From: Streptomyces sp. 35G-GA-8
GTDB lineage: Bacteria; Actinomycetota; Actinomycetes; Streptomycetales; Streptomycetaceae
DNA: 64,000 bases
Direction: 5' to 3'
Assembly (NCBI RefSeq): GCF_023534745.1
Contig: NZ_JAMHJQ010000005.1
Coordinates: 186,001 to 250,000, forward strand
Every line of letters begins with the position of its first letter. Position 1 is the first letter of the stretch. This document shows, piece after piece, positions 42,398 to 50,232 of the stretch. Below the pieces are notes generated by a model that had not been told where the DNA came from, did not search any database, and saw only the letters and a program-made list of their open reading frames with translations. The position numbers and the translations under genes were made by a program.

Positions 42398-43396
42398 ATG
42401 TCTCAGCACGCGCAGGTACCGGACGTGACACACCGCTTGGTGGATGTTCCGGGCGGCCGGATCCATGTGGTGGAGCAGGGCACCGGTCCCCTGGTTCTGC
42501 TGGTCCATGGGTTCCCCGAGTCGTGGTACTCCTGGCGCCACCAGCTCCCGGTGCTCGCCGCGGCGGGGTTCCGGGCGGTGGCCATCGATGTGCGGGGCTA
42601 CGGGCGCTCCTCGAAACCCCACGACATCGAGGCGTACCGGATGCTGGCCCATGTCGCCGACAACGTCGGTGTCGTGCGCGCGCTCGGCGAGGAGACCGCC
42701 ACCGTCATCGGTCATGACTGGGGTGCGACCATCGCCGCCAATACGGCGCTGCTCAGGCCCGATGTCTTCACCGCCGTGGGACTGCTCAGCGTTCCCTACA
42801 CACCGCGCGGCGGTTTCCGGCCGACGGACGCCTTCTCCATGATGGGCGGCCCCGAGGAGTTCTATGTCAGCTACTTCCAGCGGCCCGGCCGGGCGGAGGC
42901 GGAGATCGAGCGCGATGTCCGCGGCTGGCTGGCCGGGTTCTACGCCGCGCTCTCGGGCGACGCGGTTCCCCCGGCCGACGGCGGCGATCCGCACTTCGTC
43001 CCGGTGGGCGGAAAACTCTCGGACCGCTTCCCCGACGCCTCCCTGCCCGCCTGGCTCAGCGACGCCGATCTCGACGTCTACGCGCACGAGTTCGAGCGTA
43101 CGGGGCTGACCGGGGCGCTCAACCGCTACCGCAACATGGACCGGGACTGGGCGGATCTCGCCGCGTGGGACGGGGCGCCGATCACTCAGCCCTCGCTGTT
43201 CATCGGCGGTGCGCTCGACGCGTCCACGACCTGGCTGGCCGACGCGATCGCGGCGTACCCCACGACCCTCCCCGGTCTGGTCTCCTCGCATATCCTCGAC
43301 GGCTGCGGGCACTGGGTGCAGCAGGAACGCGCCGACGAGGTGGGCCGGCTGCTGACCGACTGGCTGCGCGCTCTGCCGGTCCCGGCGCGGAGCTGA
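42398..43396 (+). CDS. Epoxide hydrolase, alpha/beta-hydrolase fold
   Basis: This 332-residue protein has LVLLVHGFPESWYSWRHQLP (oxyanion HGFPES), DVRGYGRSSKP, nucleophile Asp in VIGHDWGATIAAN near residue 108, and the catalytic His in ILDGCGHWVQQERADEV near residue 310. A cap domain carries Tyr residues (EEFYVSYFQRPG). This matches EphA-like soluble epoxide hydrolases of actinobacteria. AAGGAGG precedes ATG 42398. It opens epoxides to diols in the cytoplasm, probably in detoxification. It is single-gene, ending at a bidirectional terminator. Confidence 0.92.
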   Translation: MSQHAQVPDVTHRLVDVPGGRIHVVEQGTGPLVLLVHGFPESWYSWRHQLPVLAAAGFRAVAIDVRGYGRSSKPHDIEAYRMLAHVADNVGVVRALGEETATVIGHDWGATIAANTALLRPDVFTAVGLLSVPYTPRGGFRPTDAFSMMGGPEEFYVSYFQRPGRAEAEIERDVRGWLAGFYAALSGDAVPPADGGDPHFVPVGGKLSDRFPDASLPAWLSDADLDVYAHEFERTGLTGALNRYRNMDRDWADLAAWDGAPITQPSLFIGGALDASTTWLADAIAAYPTTLPGLVSSHILDGCGHWVQQERADEVGRLLTDWLRALPVPARS

Positions 43397-43436
43397 CCGA
43401 GGACTGATCCGGCGCACCATCCGGCCGCGGCCGTGC

Positions 43437-43464
43437 GGTCGGTCGCGGCCCCCCGCGACCGGCC
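43437..43464. terminator. Convergent terminator hairpin
   Basis: GGTCGCGG-cccc-CCGCGACC (43441-43460) is perfect and can be extended by four more pairs including a G-T wobble. It lies between the epoxide hydrolase (+) and the helical-repeat gene (-). Confidence 0.7.
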
Positions 43465-43502
43465 ACTCGGCCGCGGACCCCGTATCCGCGTGCCGGGCGC
43501 GT

Positions 43503-44192
43503 TCACAGCGCGTCGGCGAGTTCCCCGATCTGTTCCGCGAGATGCGGGTCGGGGTGCGGAACGCTGCCGAACTCCTCGTCCTCCTCGATCGTCAGACGCT
43601 GGACGGCCGCGCGCAGCGCCGGGCTGGGCGGGCGCCGGTGGTGTGTGGTGGGCCGGCTGACGGTGAGACGACCCGCCGGGAGCGCCACGAGCCCGGAGTC
43701 GAGATCGGCGGCCTGGTCCGCCCAGTGCGCGGCGTCTCGCCGCTCACCTCTGCCGAGATGGAGGAGATAGAGGCAGTAGGCGGCCGTGGGGTTGCCCGCG
43801 CCGGCCGCGAACTGCCACCAGAACTGCGCGCCTTCGTGCCATCCGGCCAGGTTCAGCAGGCAGGCGAAGTACAGCGCGCCGTCGGGGTCGATACGGCGGG
43901 AGTTGGCGAGCCGGGCCAGCCGCCCGGCCGCGTCGATGCCGTGCAACGCCTCGGCCGACAGGGCGTGCAGGTCCTTGCCCGCCTGATCGTGGACGGTCGG
44001 GAAGAAGTCGGCCGGGGCAGCGGGCCGGGTCCTGGCGACACCGGCGTTACGGGCGACGGAGCCGTCGAACATGAGCGTGTCGGCGACATCACGGGCGATC
44101 TGCGCCTTGGAGGCGGCGAGGTCGTACTCGGCGAACGCGTCGGGAATCACAGCGTCTTCCAGGACCTCGTCGATGCCGCGCGGGGACTGCAT
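43503..44192 (-). CDS. Sel1/TPR-like helical protein of the sigma-factor trio
   Basis: This 229-residue cytoplasmic helical protein has repeat-like helices at about 80-165 (ALHGIDAAGRLARLANSRRIDPDGALYFACLLNLAGWHEGAQFWWQFAAGAGNPTAAYCLYLLHL) that look like degenerate Sel1/TPR units. A basic and then acidic tail follows. Its ATG at 44192 lies 5 bases after the sigma-like gene stop and uses an AAGGAG embedded in that gene's last codons. I infer a regulator or partner of the sigma-like protein, perhaps an anti-sigma, but no known domain proves it. Confidence 0.75.
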   Translation of the reverse strand: MQSPRGIDEVLEDAVIPDAFAEYDLAASKAQIARDVADTLMFDGSVARNAGVARTRPAAPADFFPTVHDQAGKDLHALSAEALHGIDAAGRLARLANSRRIDPDGALYFACLLNLAGWHEGAQFWWQFAAGAGNPTAAYCLYLLHLGRGERRDAAHWADQAADLDSGLVALPAGRLTVSRPTTHHRRPPSPALRAAVQRLTIEEDEEFGSVPHPDPHLAEQIGELADAL

Positions 44193-44197
44193 GGGGT

Positions 44198-44791
44198 TCA
44201 CTCCTTCTCCTTGCCGGCGTCCGCGTACAGGGGCAGGCCGAGCTTCTGGGCGATACGGCGCTTGGCCAGCCGCCGGTGGGAACGGACGGTGTCGCGCTCC
44301 ACACCCATGATGCGGGCGACCTTGTACGAGGGGTAGCCCAGCACATACAGCAGGACGATCACGTCGTACTGCCGCTCGGGCAGCGAGGCGATGGCGGTGT
44401 AGAGACCCAGGGAGGTCTCCATCACCTCGAACGTGCACCGCACCGATTCGAGCACCGCGCGGGCGGTGCGCTGGAACGCGGCGGTCTCCACCAGTTGGGG
44501 GTCGAGGCCCGCCAGCCGCAGATGGGTGTCCACCCGCGCCTTCAGCAGCGCCCACGCGTATGCCTCCGGGCTCTCCGCCCGCATGACGCGTTCCCAGTTG
44601 AGGGCCAGATGGGAGAAGCAGCGGCGCACCACCGCCACCGCGGCGGCCTTGTCGCCGAGCATGGCGTGGGCGTAGTTGAGATAGGCCTTCACATACAGGT
44701 CGTGGAAGGCCTCCAGCGCGGGCGGCAGGGTGTACCGCACCTCGGCCAGGTATTCGCCGTGGTCGTCGGGCGACGGGAGGTCGGTGTTCAC
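44198..44791 (-). CDS. ECF-like sigma factor / sigma-70 region 4 protein
   Basis: This 197-residue protein's second half holds a sigma region 4-like HTH (SLPERQYDVIVLLYVLGYPSYKVARIMGVERDTVRSHRRLAKRRIAQKLG, about 140-188). The first half (LEAFHDLYVKAYLNYAHAMLGDKAAAVAVVRRCFSHLALNWERVM) fits region 2 of ECF factors but lacks a clear aromatic -10 recognition motif. The start is GTG 44791, with GAGGAGG at 7 bases and a GTGA overlap with the small gene upstream. It is probably a specialised sigma factor with the flanking proteins as partners. Confidence 0.82.
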   Translation of the reverse strand: MNTDLPSPDDHGEYLAEVRYTLPPALEAFHDLYVKAYLNYAHAMLGDKAAAVAVVRRCFSHLALNWERVMRAESPEAYAWALLKARVDTHLRLAGLDPQLVETAAFQRTARAVLESVRCTFEVMETSLGLYTAIASLPERQYDVIVLLYVLGYPSYKVARIMGVERDTVRSHRRLAKRRIAQKLGLPLYADAGKEKE

Positions 44792-45018
44792 GGCTGGGCC
44801 TCCTCGTCGTGGGCGGCGGGCGTGAGCACTTCGGTCCGGGGAGCACGAGGAGCGCGCGGAGCACGGGGAGCGCCGCGGTGGCGGTCCTCTATCAGCGCGG
44901 CGGCTCCCACCCGCACCCCGGCGCGCAGCAGACGCCGCGTCAGGTGGCGCAGGTCCGAGGCGAAGACGCGCACGGCGGTGGCGACCACCAGCAGGGCGAA
45001 GACGTCGTTGGGCGTCAC
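44788..45018 (-). CDS. Small protein with N-terminal hydrophobic helix, first gene of sigma trio
   Basis: This 76-residue protein starts with GTG at 45018, with AGAAGGAC 7 bases upstream. Residues 5-20 (DVFALLVVATAVRVFA) form one hydrophobic helix. Then comes a basic amphipathic part, then a threefold R-A-P repeat (RAPRAPRAPR) and an acidic end. Its TGA overlaps the sigma-like start (GTGA), so expression is coupled. I recognise no family. It may tether or sequester the sigma-like factor at the membrane. Confidence 0.65.
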   Translation of the reverse strand: MTPNDVFALLVVATAVRVFASDLRHLTRRLLRAGVRVGAAALIEDRHRGAPRAPRAPRAPRTEVLTPAAHDEEAQP

Positions 45019-45511
45019 GGCATGTCCTTCTTCTACTGAGCAGCACCCTCGAACCCCCGCTGGTGCTGGAGGACTTCGATGTCCTCAAGAAGCAGCTTTT
45101 CGGACCGGGGCGGTCAAACGTGCAACGCGACACCCAAGAAAAATACGGAAAGCGATCGTCCCCTTACATACAGATGCCATCCCATCCACCCCATCCGCCA
45201 CACCGAGTAAGCGCGCGAACACCGACAGGCAGGCCCCGACCTGCGTCGACGAGACAGCGCGAACCGAGCCACCGCCGGCCGCCCCCGCGTCGAGTTCAAT
45301 CCACAATCGATCCGAATGTGGCGCAGATCACTCAGTTGTGACCCACTATCAGGCATGCGCTCTCAGCCGTCGCGGGCGAGACGTTCGGGGCCAGAGCGAC
45401 CTGGATCCGCCCACCGTTCGGCCGAACGGGTGGTTTCACCCCCGTGCCGGTCGGCGTGTCCGCCGAACTCCACCGATGCGCGTCGATCGCGGGCTAAGGT
45501 TTCCTCAGTTC

Positions 45512-45528
45512 GCGGGTACGAATCCCGC
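45512..45528 (+). other. tRNA T-arm-like hairpin, possible tRNA 3' remnant
   Basis: GCGGG-TACGAAT-CCCGC has the exact 5-bp stem and 7-base loop of a tRNA T-arm, with one change from the usual TTCGAAT. It is followed by CGTCGGCCC, like an acceptor strand. No anticodon arm or 5' acceptor partner is found at the right distance, so this is not a functional tRNA. It could be an old attachment-site remnant. Confidence 0.3.
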
Positions 45529-45544
45529 CGTCGGCCCTGGCTGG

Positions 45545-45578
45545 CGTGATCGAGCAGCACGCTGACGTGATCGAGCAG
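45545..45578. repeat. 13-bp direct repeat
   Basis: CGTGATCGAGCAG occurs at 45545-45557 and 45566-45578, a period of 21 bases, between the T-arm-like hairpin and the terminator. Confidence 0.75.
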
Positions 45579-45579
45579 T

Positions 45580-45610
45580 ACAACGCCCCCTCCGGCGGAG
45601 GGGGCGTTGT
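45580..45610. terminator. Perfect 14-bp terminator hairpin
   Basis: ACAACGCCCCCTCC (45580-45593) pairs exactly with GGAGGGGGCGTTGT (45597-45610) around GGC. It lies 11 bases past the end of the - strand YjbR gene, so it is that operon's terminator. Confidence 0.85.
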
Positions 45611-45621
45611 CGTTGTGCGGC

Positions 45622-46011
45622 TCAGTCCTTCTTGGCGCGAGTGCCCGCGCCGGGTTCCAGGGTGGGGAACGCTTCCACGAGGCTGTCCGGAGCGGCCTGC
45701 TTCCAGGAGTCCACGAGGATGTCGCGCAGCTCGTCCAGATCCTCCAGCGCGCCCAGCCGCACCCGCACCCACGCGGAACTCGCCTCGTGCGGGGGCACCC
45801 AGAACTTCTCCGGCTCGGCCGCGATCAACTCCGTCCGCTCGTACCGGGGGCAGCGCACGGCGAACGACGTCTGATCGTCCGGGACCGTGACGAACATCTT
45901 CCCCGCGACACGGAACGTGGGCATGCTCCACGCCTCCTTCTCCACTGTCTGCGGGAGGGACAGCGCGATACGGCGGACTTCCTCGGCATCAATCACGGTC
46001 ACGGCCACCAT
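45622..46011 (-). CDS. MmcQ/YjbR-family protein
   Basis: This 129-residue protein has the MmcQ/YjbR fold (CyaY-like, DNA-binding-like): VRRIALSLPQTVEKEAWSMPTFRVAGKMFVTV, SFAVRCPRYERTELIAAEPEKFWVPPHEASSAWVRVRL and LDELRDILVDSWKQAAP. The family is common in actinobacteria, with no proven function. It overlaps the end of the EamA gene by 23 bases on the same strand, so the two are cotranscribed, and it is closed by a strong hairpin. Internal GTG codons are possible alternative starts. Confidence 0.88.
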   Translation of the reverse strand: MVAVTVIDAEEVRRIALSLPQTVEKEAWSMPTFRVAGKMFVTVPDDQTSFAVRCPRYERTELIAAEPEKFWVPPHEASSAWVRVRLGALEDLDELRDILVDSWKQAAPDSLVEAFPTLEPGAGTRAKKD

Positions 46012-46984
46012 GGTAATTGCCGTCCCGCGCGCGTCCCACGCCCCGGAGCCGAGCGGTCGACGGGCCGCGGCCCGTGGTGAGGACGCTGACCGTGTTGGCG
46101 GTCACGATCGCCGCGATGGCGAGCCATTCGACCGCCTGGAGAGTCTGGTCCAGGACGACCAGACCCACCAGTGCCGCGAGCACCGGGTTGACGCTCATGA
46201 AGACGCCGAAGAAGCGGGCCGGGATCCTGCGCAGGGCGAGCAGGTCGGCGAGGAACGGGACCGCCGAGGAGAGGATGCCCGCGACGGCCGCGTAGCCGAG
46301 TGCGCCCGCCGTCGGCGGGTGGTGGACGAGGACGGTGACACCGACGGGTATGTAGAGCAGCGCGGACAGCCCGGCGGCCGCCGCCGAGCCCTGCGCACCA
46401 GGGATCCTGCTGCCGACGGTGCGGTTGAGCAGGATGTAGGAGGCCCAGCACACCGCGGCCAGCAGTCCCAGCGCGATGCCCGGATAGTCGGTGGTCGGCT
46501 GGGGACGGGCCAGTACGACGACGGCGGCTCCGGCGATCAGCGCGCAGCCGAGGTCCACCGCGCGGCGCGCGGCGGCCAGCGCCACGGCCAGCGGTCCGAG
46601 GAACTCCAGCGTGACCGCCAGCCCGAGGCCGATACGGTCGATCGCGGTGTACAGCGACAGGTTCATCGTGGCGAACACCACCGCGAGGCAGAGCACGGGC
46701 CACCACTGCCGCCAGGTGAACGAGCGTACGCGCGGACGGCCCACGGCCAGCAGCACGGCTCCGGCCACCCACTGCCGTACGGCCACCACACCCGCGGGTC
46801 CGATCACCGGAAAGGCGAGGGCGCCGGTGGCCGCGCCGACCTGGTTGGACAGTCCGCTGCCGAACATCATCGCCACGCCGGCCAGCCGGCCGGAGCGGGC
46901 GGAAGCACGGTGGGCGTCACCGCCGGGAGTCCGCGTGCCCCCGGCCCGTCGCGCGCGCACAGACATCTTCATGCGGCGGAGCAT
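45989..46984 (-). CDS. EamA-family transporter (RhtA-like)
   Basis: This 331-residue protein has ten predicted helices in two EamA repeats (FGSGLSNQVGAATGALAFPVIGPAGVVAVRQW opens repeat 1, GIALGLLAAVCWASYILLNRTVG opens repeat 2). The pattern fits RhtA-like exporters of threonine/homoserine-type amino acids. ATG 46984 or ATG 46972 could be the start; neither has a clear ribosome site. It is divergent from the LysR regulator at 47043 with only 58 bases between, so LysR probably controls it. Confidence 0.88.
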   Translation of the reverse strand: MLRRMKMSVRARRAGGTRTPGGDAHRASARSGRLAGVAMMFGSGLSNQVGAATGALAFPVIGPAGVVAVRQWVAGAVLLAVGRPRVRSFTWRQWWPVLCLAVVFATMNLSLYTAIDRIGLGLAVTLEFLGPLAVALAAARRAVDLGCALIAGAAVVVLARPQPTTDYPGIALGLLAAVCWASYILLNRTVGSRIPGAQGSAAAAGLSALLYIPVGVTVLVHHPPTAGALGYAAVAGILSSAVPFLADLLALRRIPARFFGVFMSVNPVLAALVGLVVLDQTLQAVEWLAIAAIVTANTVSVLTTGRGPSTARLRGVGRARDGNYHGGRDRD

Positions 46985-47042
46985 GCCCGGTGGTGCGCCC
47001 ACACGAGAAATGTCCCGGCGCCGCCATCCATACGCTGGGGTC

Positions 47043-47900
47043 ATGGATATGGAACTGCGGCATCTGCGCTGTCTGGTCGCGATCGTCGAGACCGGAAGTT
47101 TCACCGACGCCGCGATCGAACTGGGTGTCTCGCAAGCCGCGGTCTCCCGCACCCTGCTCTCGCTCGAAGAGATCCTGGGGGTGCGGCTGCTCCACCGCAC
47201 CAGCAGGAGCGTCGCACCCACCACCGCGGGCGTACGGGTCCTGGCGCGGGCCAGGCGGCTGCTGGCGGAGGCGGACGATCTGATCGCCGAGGCCACCACC
47301 GGTCACACCCGGCTGCGCATCGGCCACGCCTGGTCGGCCATGGGCCGCCACACCGCGGAGTTCCAGCGCCGCTGGGCCGTCCTGCACCCGGGCATCGAGC
47401 TCCGGCTGATCCGTACCAACTCCGCCACCGGCGGTCTGGCCGAAGGACTCTGCGATCTCGCCGTGGCCCGCGCCGTCTTCGACGAACGGCGCTTCGCGAG
47501 CGCGGTCGTCGGCCGGGAGCGCCGCTACTGCGCCCTGGCGGCCGACGACCCCTGGGCCAAGCGCCGCTCCCTGGGGCTGGACGATGTCAGGGAACGGACG
47601 ATCCTCGTCGACCGGCGTACCGGCACCACCACGGCCGGTCTCTGGCCGGAGGGCCCCCGGCCGACGGTGGAGTACACCCAGGACATAGACGACTGGCTGG
47701 CGTTGATCGCCACCGGCCGCAGCATCGGGATCACCCCCCAGAGCACCGTCAGCCAGTACCGGCGCCATGGGATCGTCTTCCGGCCGCTGCGCGACGCCCC
47801 GCCGATCGCGGTCCGGCTCATCTGGCCCCGGCACGAACCCCATCCGGCGACGGACGCCGCCGTCACCCTGCTGACCGAGCTGTATCGGCCTCCCCGGTGA
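47043..47900 (+). CDS. LysR-family regulator
   Basis: This 285-residue protein has an N-terminal LysR HTH (MELRHLRCLVAIVETGSFTDAAIELGVSQAAVSRTLLSLEEILGVRLLHR, residues 3-52) and a type 2 periplasmic-binding effector domain (LRIGHAWSAMGRH, ELRLIRTNSATGGLAEGLCDLAVAR, SIGITPQST). It is divergent from the EamA exporter and likely activates it when an amino acid or similar ligand accumulates. No clear operator was identified in the 58-base gap. It ends 23 bases before the iron-box-like element of the next operon. Confidence 0.92.
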   Translation: MDMELRHLRCLVAIVETGSFTDAAIELGVSQAAVSRTLLSLEEILGVRLLHRTSRSVAPTTAGVRVLARARRLLAEADDLIAEATTGHTRLRIGHAWSAMGRHTAEFQRRWAVLHPGIELRLIRTNSATGGLAEGLCDLAVARAVFDERRFASAVVGRERRYCALAADDPWAKRRSLGLDDVRERTILVDRRTGTTTAGLWPEGPRPTVEYTQDIDDWLALIATGRSIGITPQSTVSQYRRHGIVFRPLRDAPPIAVRLIWPRHEPHPATDAAVTLLTELYRPPR

Positions 47901-47922
47901 CCTCCGCGCGGAACCTTCAATG

Positions 47923-47941
47923 TTAGGGTCGCCTTACTTTT
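47923..47941. promoter_or_regulatory. Degenerate iron box in front of the siderophore permease operon
   Basis: TTAGGGTCGCCTTACTTTT matches 12 of 19 positions of the DmdR/IdeR consensus TTAGGTTAGGCTAACCTAA, with a good left half and a poor right half. Its placement before an iron-siderophore importer makes it credible. Confidence 0.6.
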
Positions 47942-48040
47942 TGGACGGTGACGTTCCGCCCGGTGGACAACTGGTCGCGGAGAGGCAGTGAGGGCGGCTC
48001 GCATGCGCGGTGGCACGATCGGTTCGAAGGCCGTCGGGGC

Positions 48041-49096
48041 GTGACGGCGGACTCGCTGACCGGCGTGGCGGCCGAGAAGTCCGGTCGTGCGGTCCGGAGC
48101 CGTCCGCTGCTCGCCGCCGGTCTGTCGGCGACCGCGGTCATCCTCGCGGTGGTGATCTGGGCGAGCCTGGTGATCGGTTCGGGAGACGCCGGCGCGGGTG
48201 ATGTGGTGCGCGCGCTGCTCGATCCCGACATGTCCGACAAGGGGCAGCTGATCGTACGGGAGGTGCGCGTTCCGCGTACGGTCGCCGGTCTTCTGGCGGG
48301 CGCGGCGCTGGGCCTGGCCGGGGCGGTGATGCAGGGGGTGGCCCGTAATCCGCTGGCCGACCCGAGCCTTCTCGGGATCAACGCGGGTGCGTCGGTGGTC
48401 GTGGTGTTCGCGATCGGTGTGCTCGGGCTGACGGAGCCGTCGCACTACATCTGGTTCGGGTTTCTCGGTGCGCTCGGCGCGGCCGTCCTGGTCTATGGCG
48501 TCGGCTCGCTCGGCCGGGAGGGCGCCACGCCCGTGAAACTCGCTCTCGCCGGCGCGGCGACCACCGCCGTCCTCACCTCGCTGACCACCGCCATGCTGCT
48601 GGCCGACCGTCAGACCTTCGACCAGTTCCGCTTCTGGCAGGTCGGCTCGATCGCCGACAGGGACACCGCGGTGCTCTGGCAGGCGCTGCCGTTCATCGCC
48701 GTGGGAGCCGTGTTCGCGCTGGCGCTGGGGCCGCGGCTGAACGCCCTCTCGCTCGGTGACGACCTCGCGCGGGCGCTGGGGCAGCGGGTGGGTCTGGCCC
48801 GGCTGGCGTCGGCCGCGGCCGTGGTGCTGCTGTGCGGCGCGGCCACCGCGATCGCCGGGCCGATCGGCTTCGTCGGCCTCCTCGTCCCGCATGCCGCGCG
48901 GATCGTCACCGGCCCCGACTACCGCTGGATCCTGCCGTACAGCCTGCTTCTGGCGCCTGTTCTCGTGCTGGTCTCGGACATCGTGGGGCGGGTCGTCGCC
49001 CGGCCGGGCGAGGTACAGGTGGGGATCGTGACGGCCGCCATCGGCGCGATTCCCTTCGTGCTGCTGGTGCGCCGCCGCAATCTGGTGGAGCTGTGA
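48041..49096 (+). CDS. Iron-siderophore ABC importer, FecCD-type permease 1
   Basis: This 351-residue membrane protein has about ten helices and FecCD-family motifs: REVRVPRTVAGLLAGAALGLAGAVMQGVARNPLADPSLLGINAGAS, then GPIGFVGLLVPHAARIVTGPDYRW (the ATPase contact). GTG 48041 (VTADSLTG) gives a family-typical N-terminus; GTG 47948, 7 bases after the iron box, would add 31 charged residues. It overlaps permease 2 by GTGA. With permease 2 it forms the membrane channel for ferric siderophore uptake, most likely iron-repressed. Confidence 0.92.
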   Translation: MTADSLTGVAAEKSGRAVRSRPLLAAGLSATAVILAVVIWASLVIGSGDAGAGDVVRALLDPDMSDKGQLIVREVRVPRTVAGLLAGAALGLAGAVMQGVARNPLADPSLLGINAGASVVVVFAIGVLGLTEPSHYIWFGFLGALGAAVLVYGVGSLGREGATPVKLALAGAATTAVLTSLTTAMLLADRQTFDQFRFWQVGSIADRDTAVLWQALPFIAVGAVFALALGPRLNALSLGDDLARALGQRVGLARLASAAAVVLLCGAATAIAGPIGFVGLLVPHAARIVTGPDYRWILPYSLLLAPVLVLVSDIVGRVVARPGEVQVGIVTAAIGAIPFVLLVRRRNLVEL

Positions 49097-50208
49097 AGGA
49101 GTTGACGGCGGACGTGCGACGTGACATGGCCGGGGACGTACGGCCCTACGGCGGCGCGGTCACGGATGAGCCGCCGGCCGGTGCCGTACGGGAGGTCGCC
49201 CTGGTACGCCGGGCCGGCCGGGCCCGCGCCACCGCCGTCTCGGTCACCCTGCTGGCCGCCGTGTTCGCCGCGCTGTGTCTGGCACTGTCCGTGGGCGATC
49301 TCGTCGTACCGCTCCGCGAGGTCGTCGCCACCCTGGCCGGTGGGGGCGATCCCGGTTCGCGGTTCGTCATCATCGAGTTGCGGCTGCCGCGCGCGCTGAC
49401 CGGTCTGCTGGTGGGGGCGGCGTTCGGGCTTTCGGGTGCGGTGTTCCAGACCCTGCTGCGCAACCCGCTGGCCAGCCCGGACATGATCGGTATCACCTGG
49501 GGCGCGAGCGCCGCCGGTGTGCTGGCCAGTGCGGTCTTCGGCGTCAGCGGTTTCCCGCTCTCGGTCAGCGCGCTCGCGGGCGCGGTACTGACCTCGGGGG
49601 CGATCTACGCACTGGCCTGGCGCGAGGGCGTCGCCGGATACCGGCTCGTGCTGGTCGGTGTCGGCATCGGCGCGGGGTTGTCCAGCCTGGTCTCGTATCT
49701 GCTGACCAGTACGGAGGTGACCGAGGCGCAGAAGGCCCTCGCCTGGCTGACGGGCAGCCTCAACGGTGTGTCCTGGCAGCAGATGTGGCCGCTGCTCGGT
49801 GCCATGGTGGTGCTCCTACCGCTGACGTTCCTGGCGGCGCGGGCGCTGCCGGCGCTACAGCTCGGGGACGACGCCGCGCGGGGGCTCGGCACTCGGGTGG
49901 AGCGCGGCCGGCTGGCGCTGATCGGCTGCGCGGTGGCGCTCGCGGGGGTGGCGACGGCCGCGGCGGGACCGGTGGGTTTCGTGGCTCTCCTGCCGGCGCC
50001 GATCGCGCGTCGGCTGCTGCCGCGCCAGGGCGCCGCCCTGCTGCCCGCCGCGCTGACGGGGGCGCTGATCGTGAGCGTCGCTGACTTCGCGGCACAACAT
50101 CTGCTGGGCTCCGTCCAGTTCCCGGTGGGTGTGGTGACGAGCATGATCGGCGCCCCGTATCTGCTGTGGCTGCTGGCCCGGTCGAACCGTGTGGGCAAGG
50201 GCGGCTGA
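49093..50208 (+). CDS. Iron-siderophore ABC importer, FecCD-type permease 2
   Basis: This 371-residue protein starts with GTG 49093, overlapping the previous stop. An approximately 45-residue hydrophilic head precedes ten helices. FecCD marks are IELRLPRALTGLLVGAAFGLSGAVFQTLLRNPLASPDMIGITWGAS and GPVGFVALLPAPIARRLLP. It is 24 bases from the ATPase start. The two permeases are clearly paralogous but not near-identical, as in heterodimeric enterobactin-type systems (FepD/FepG). Confidence 0.92.
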   Translation: MKELTADVRRDMAGDVRPYGGAVTDEPPAGAVREVALVRRAGRARATAVSVTLLAAVFAALCLALSVGDLVVPLREVVATLAGGGDPGSRFVIIELRLPRALTGLLVGAAFGLSGAVFQTLLRNPLASPDMIGITWGASAAGVLASAVFGVSGFPLSVSALAGAVLTSGAIYALAWREGVAGYRLVLVGVGIGAGLSSLVSYLLTSTEVTEAQKALAWLTGSLNGVSWQQMWPLLGAMVVLLPLTFLAARALPALQLGDDAARGLGTRVERGRLALIGCAVALAGVATAAAGPVGFVALLPAPIARRLLPRQGAALLPAALTGALIVSVADFAAQHLLGSVQFPVGVVTSMIGAPYLLWLLARSNRVGKGG

Positions 50209-50232
50209 TCGATGGAACGGAAGGATCTGCGC

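Larger units (their letters stand above)
45019..45621. other. 603-base intergenic region upstream of the sigma trio
   Basis: No gene is supported here. The part at 45110-45180 is AT-rich (AAGAAAAATACGG, TTACATACAG) and probably holds the promoter of the - strand trio. AGCACC/GGTGCT at about 45044-45070 can form a hairpin in the leader. Near the right end lie a tRNA T-arm-like hairpin (45512-45528), a 13-bp direct repeat and a strong terminator. Confidence 0.5.

Noticed and set aside
45063-45341. A 92-residue + strand frame in the sigma-trio upstream gap
   Set aside because: Pro/Arg/His-rich, no ribosome site, poor codon bias, lies in the probable promoter region of the trio.
45455-45545. A functional tRNA gene ending at the T-arm-like hairpin
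   Set aside because: No anticodon stem-loop and no 5' acceptor strand complementary to the 3' sequence at 70-90 bases.
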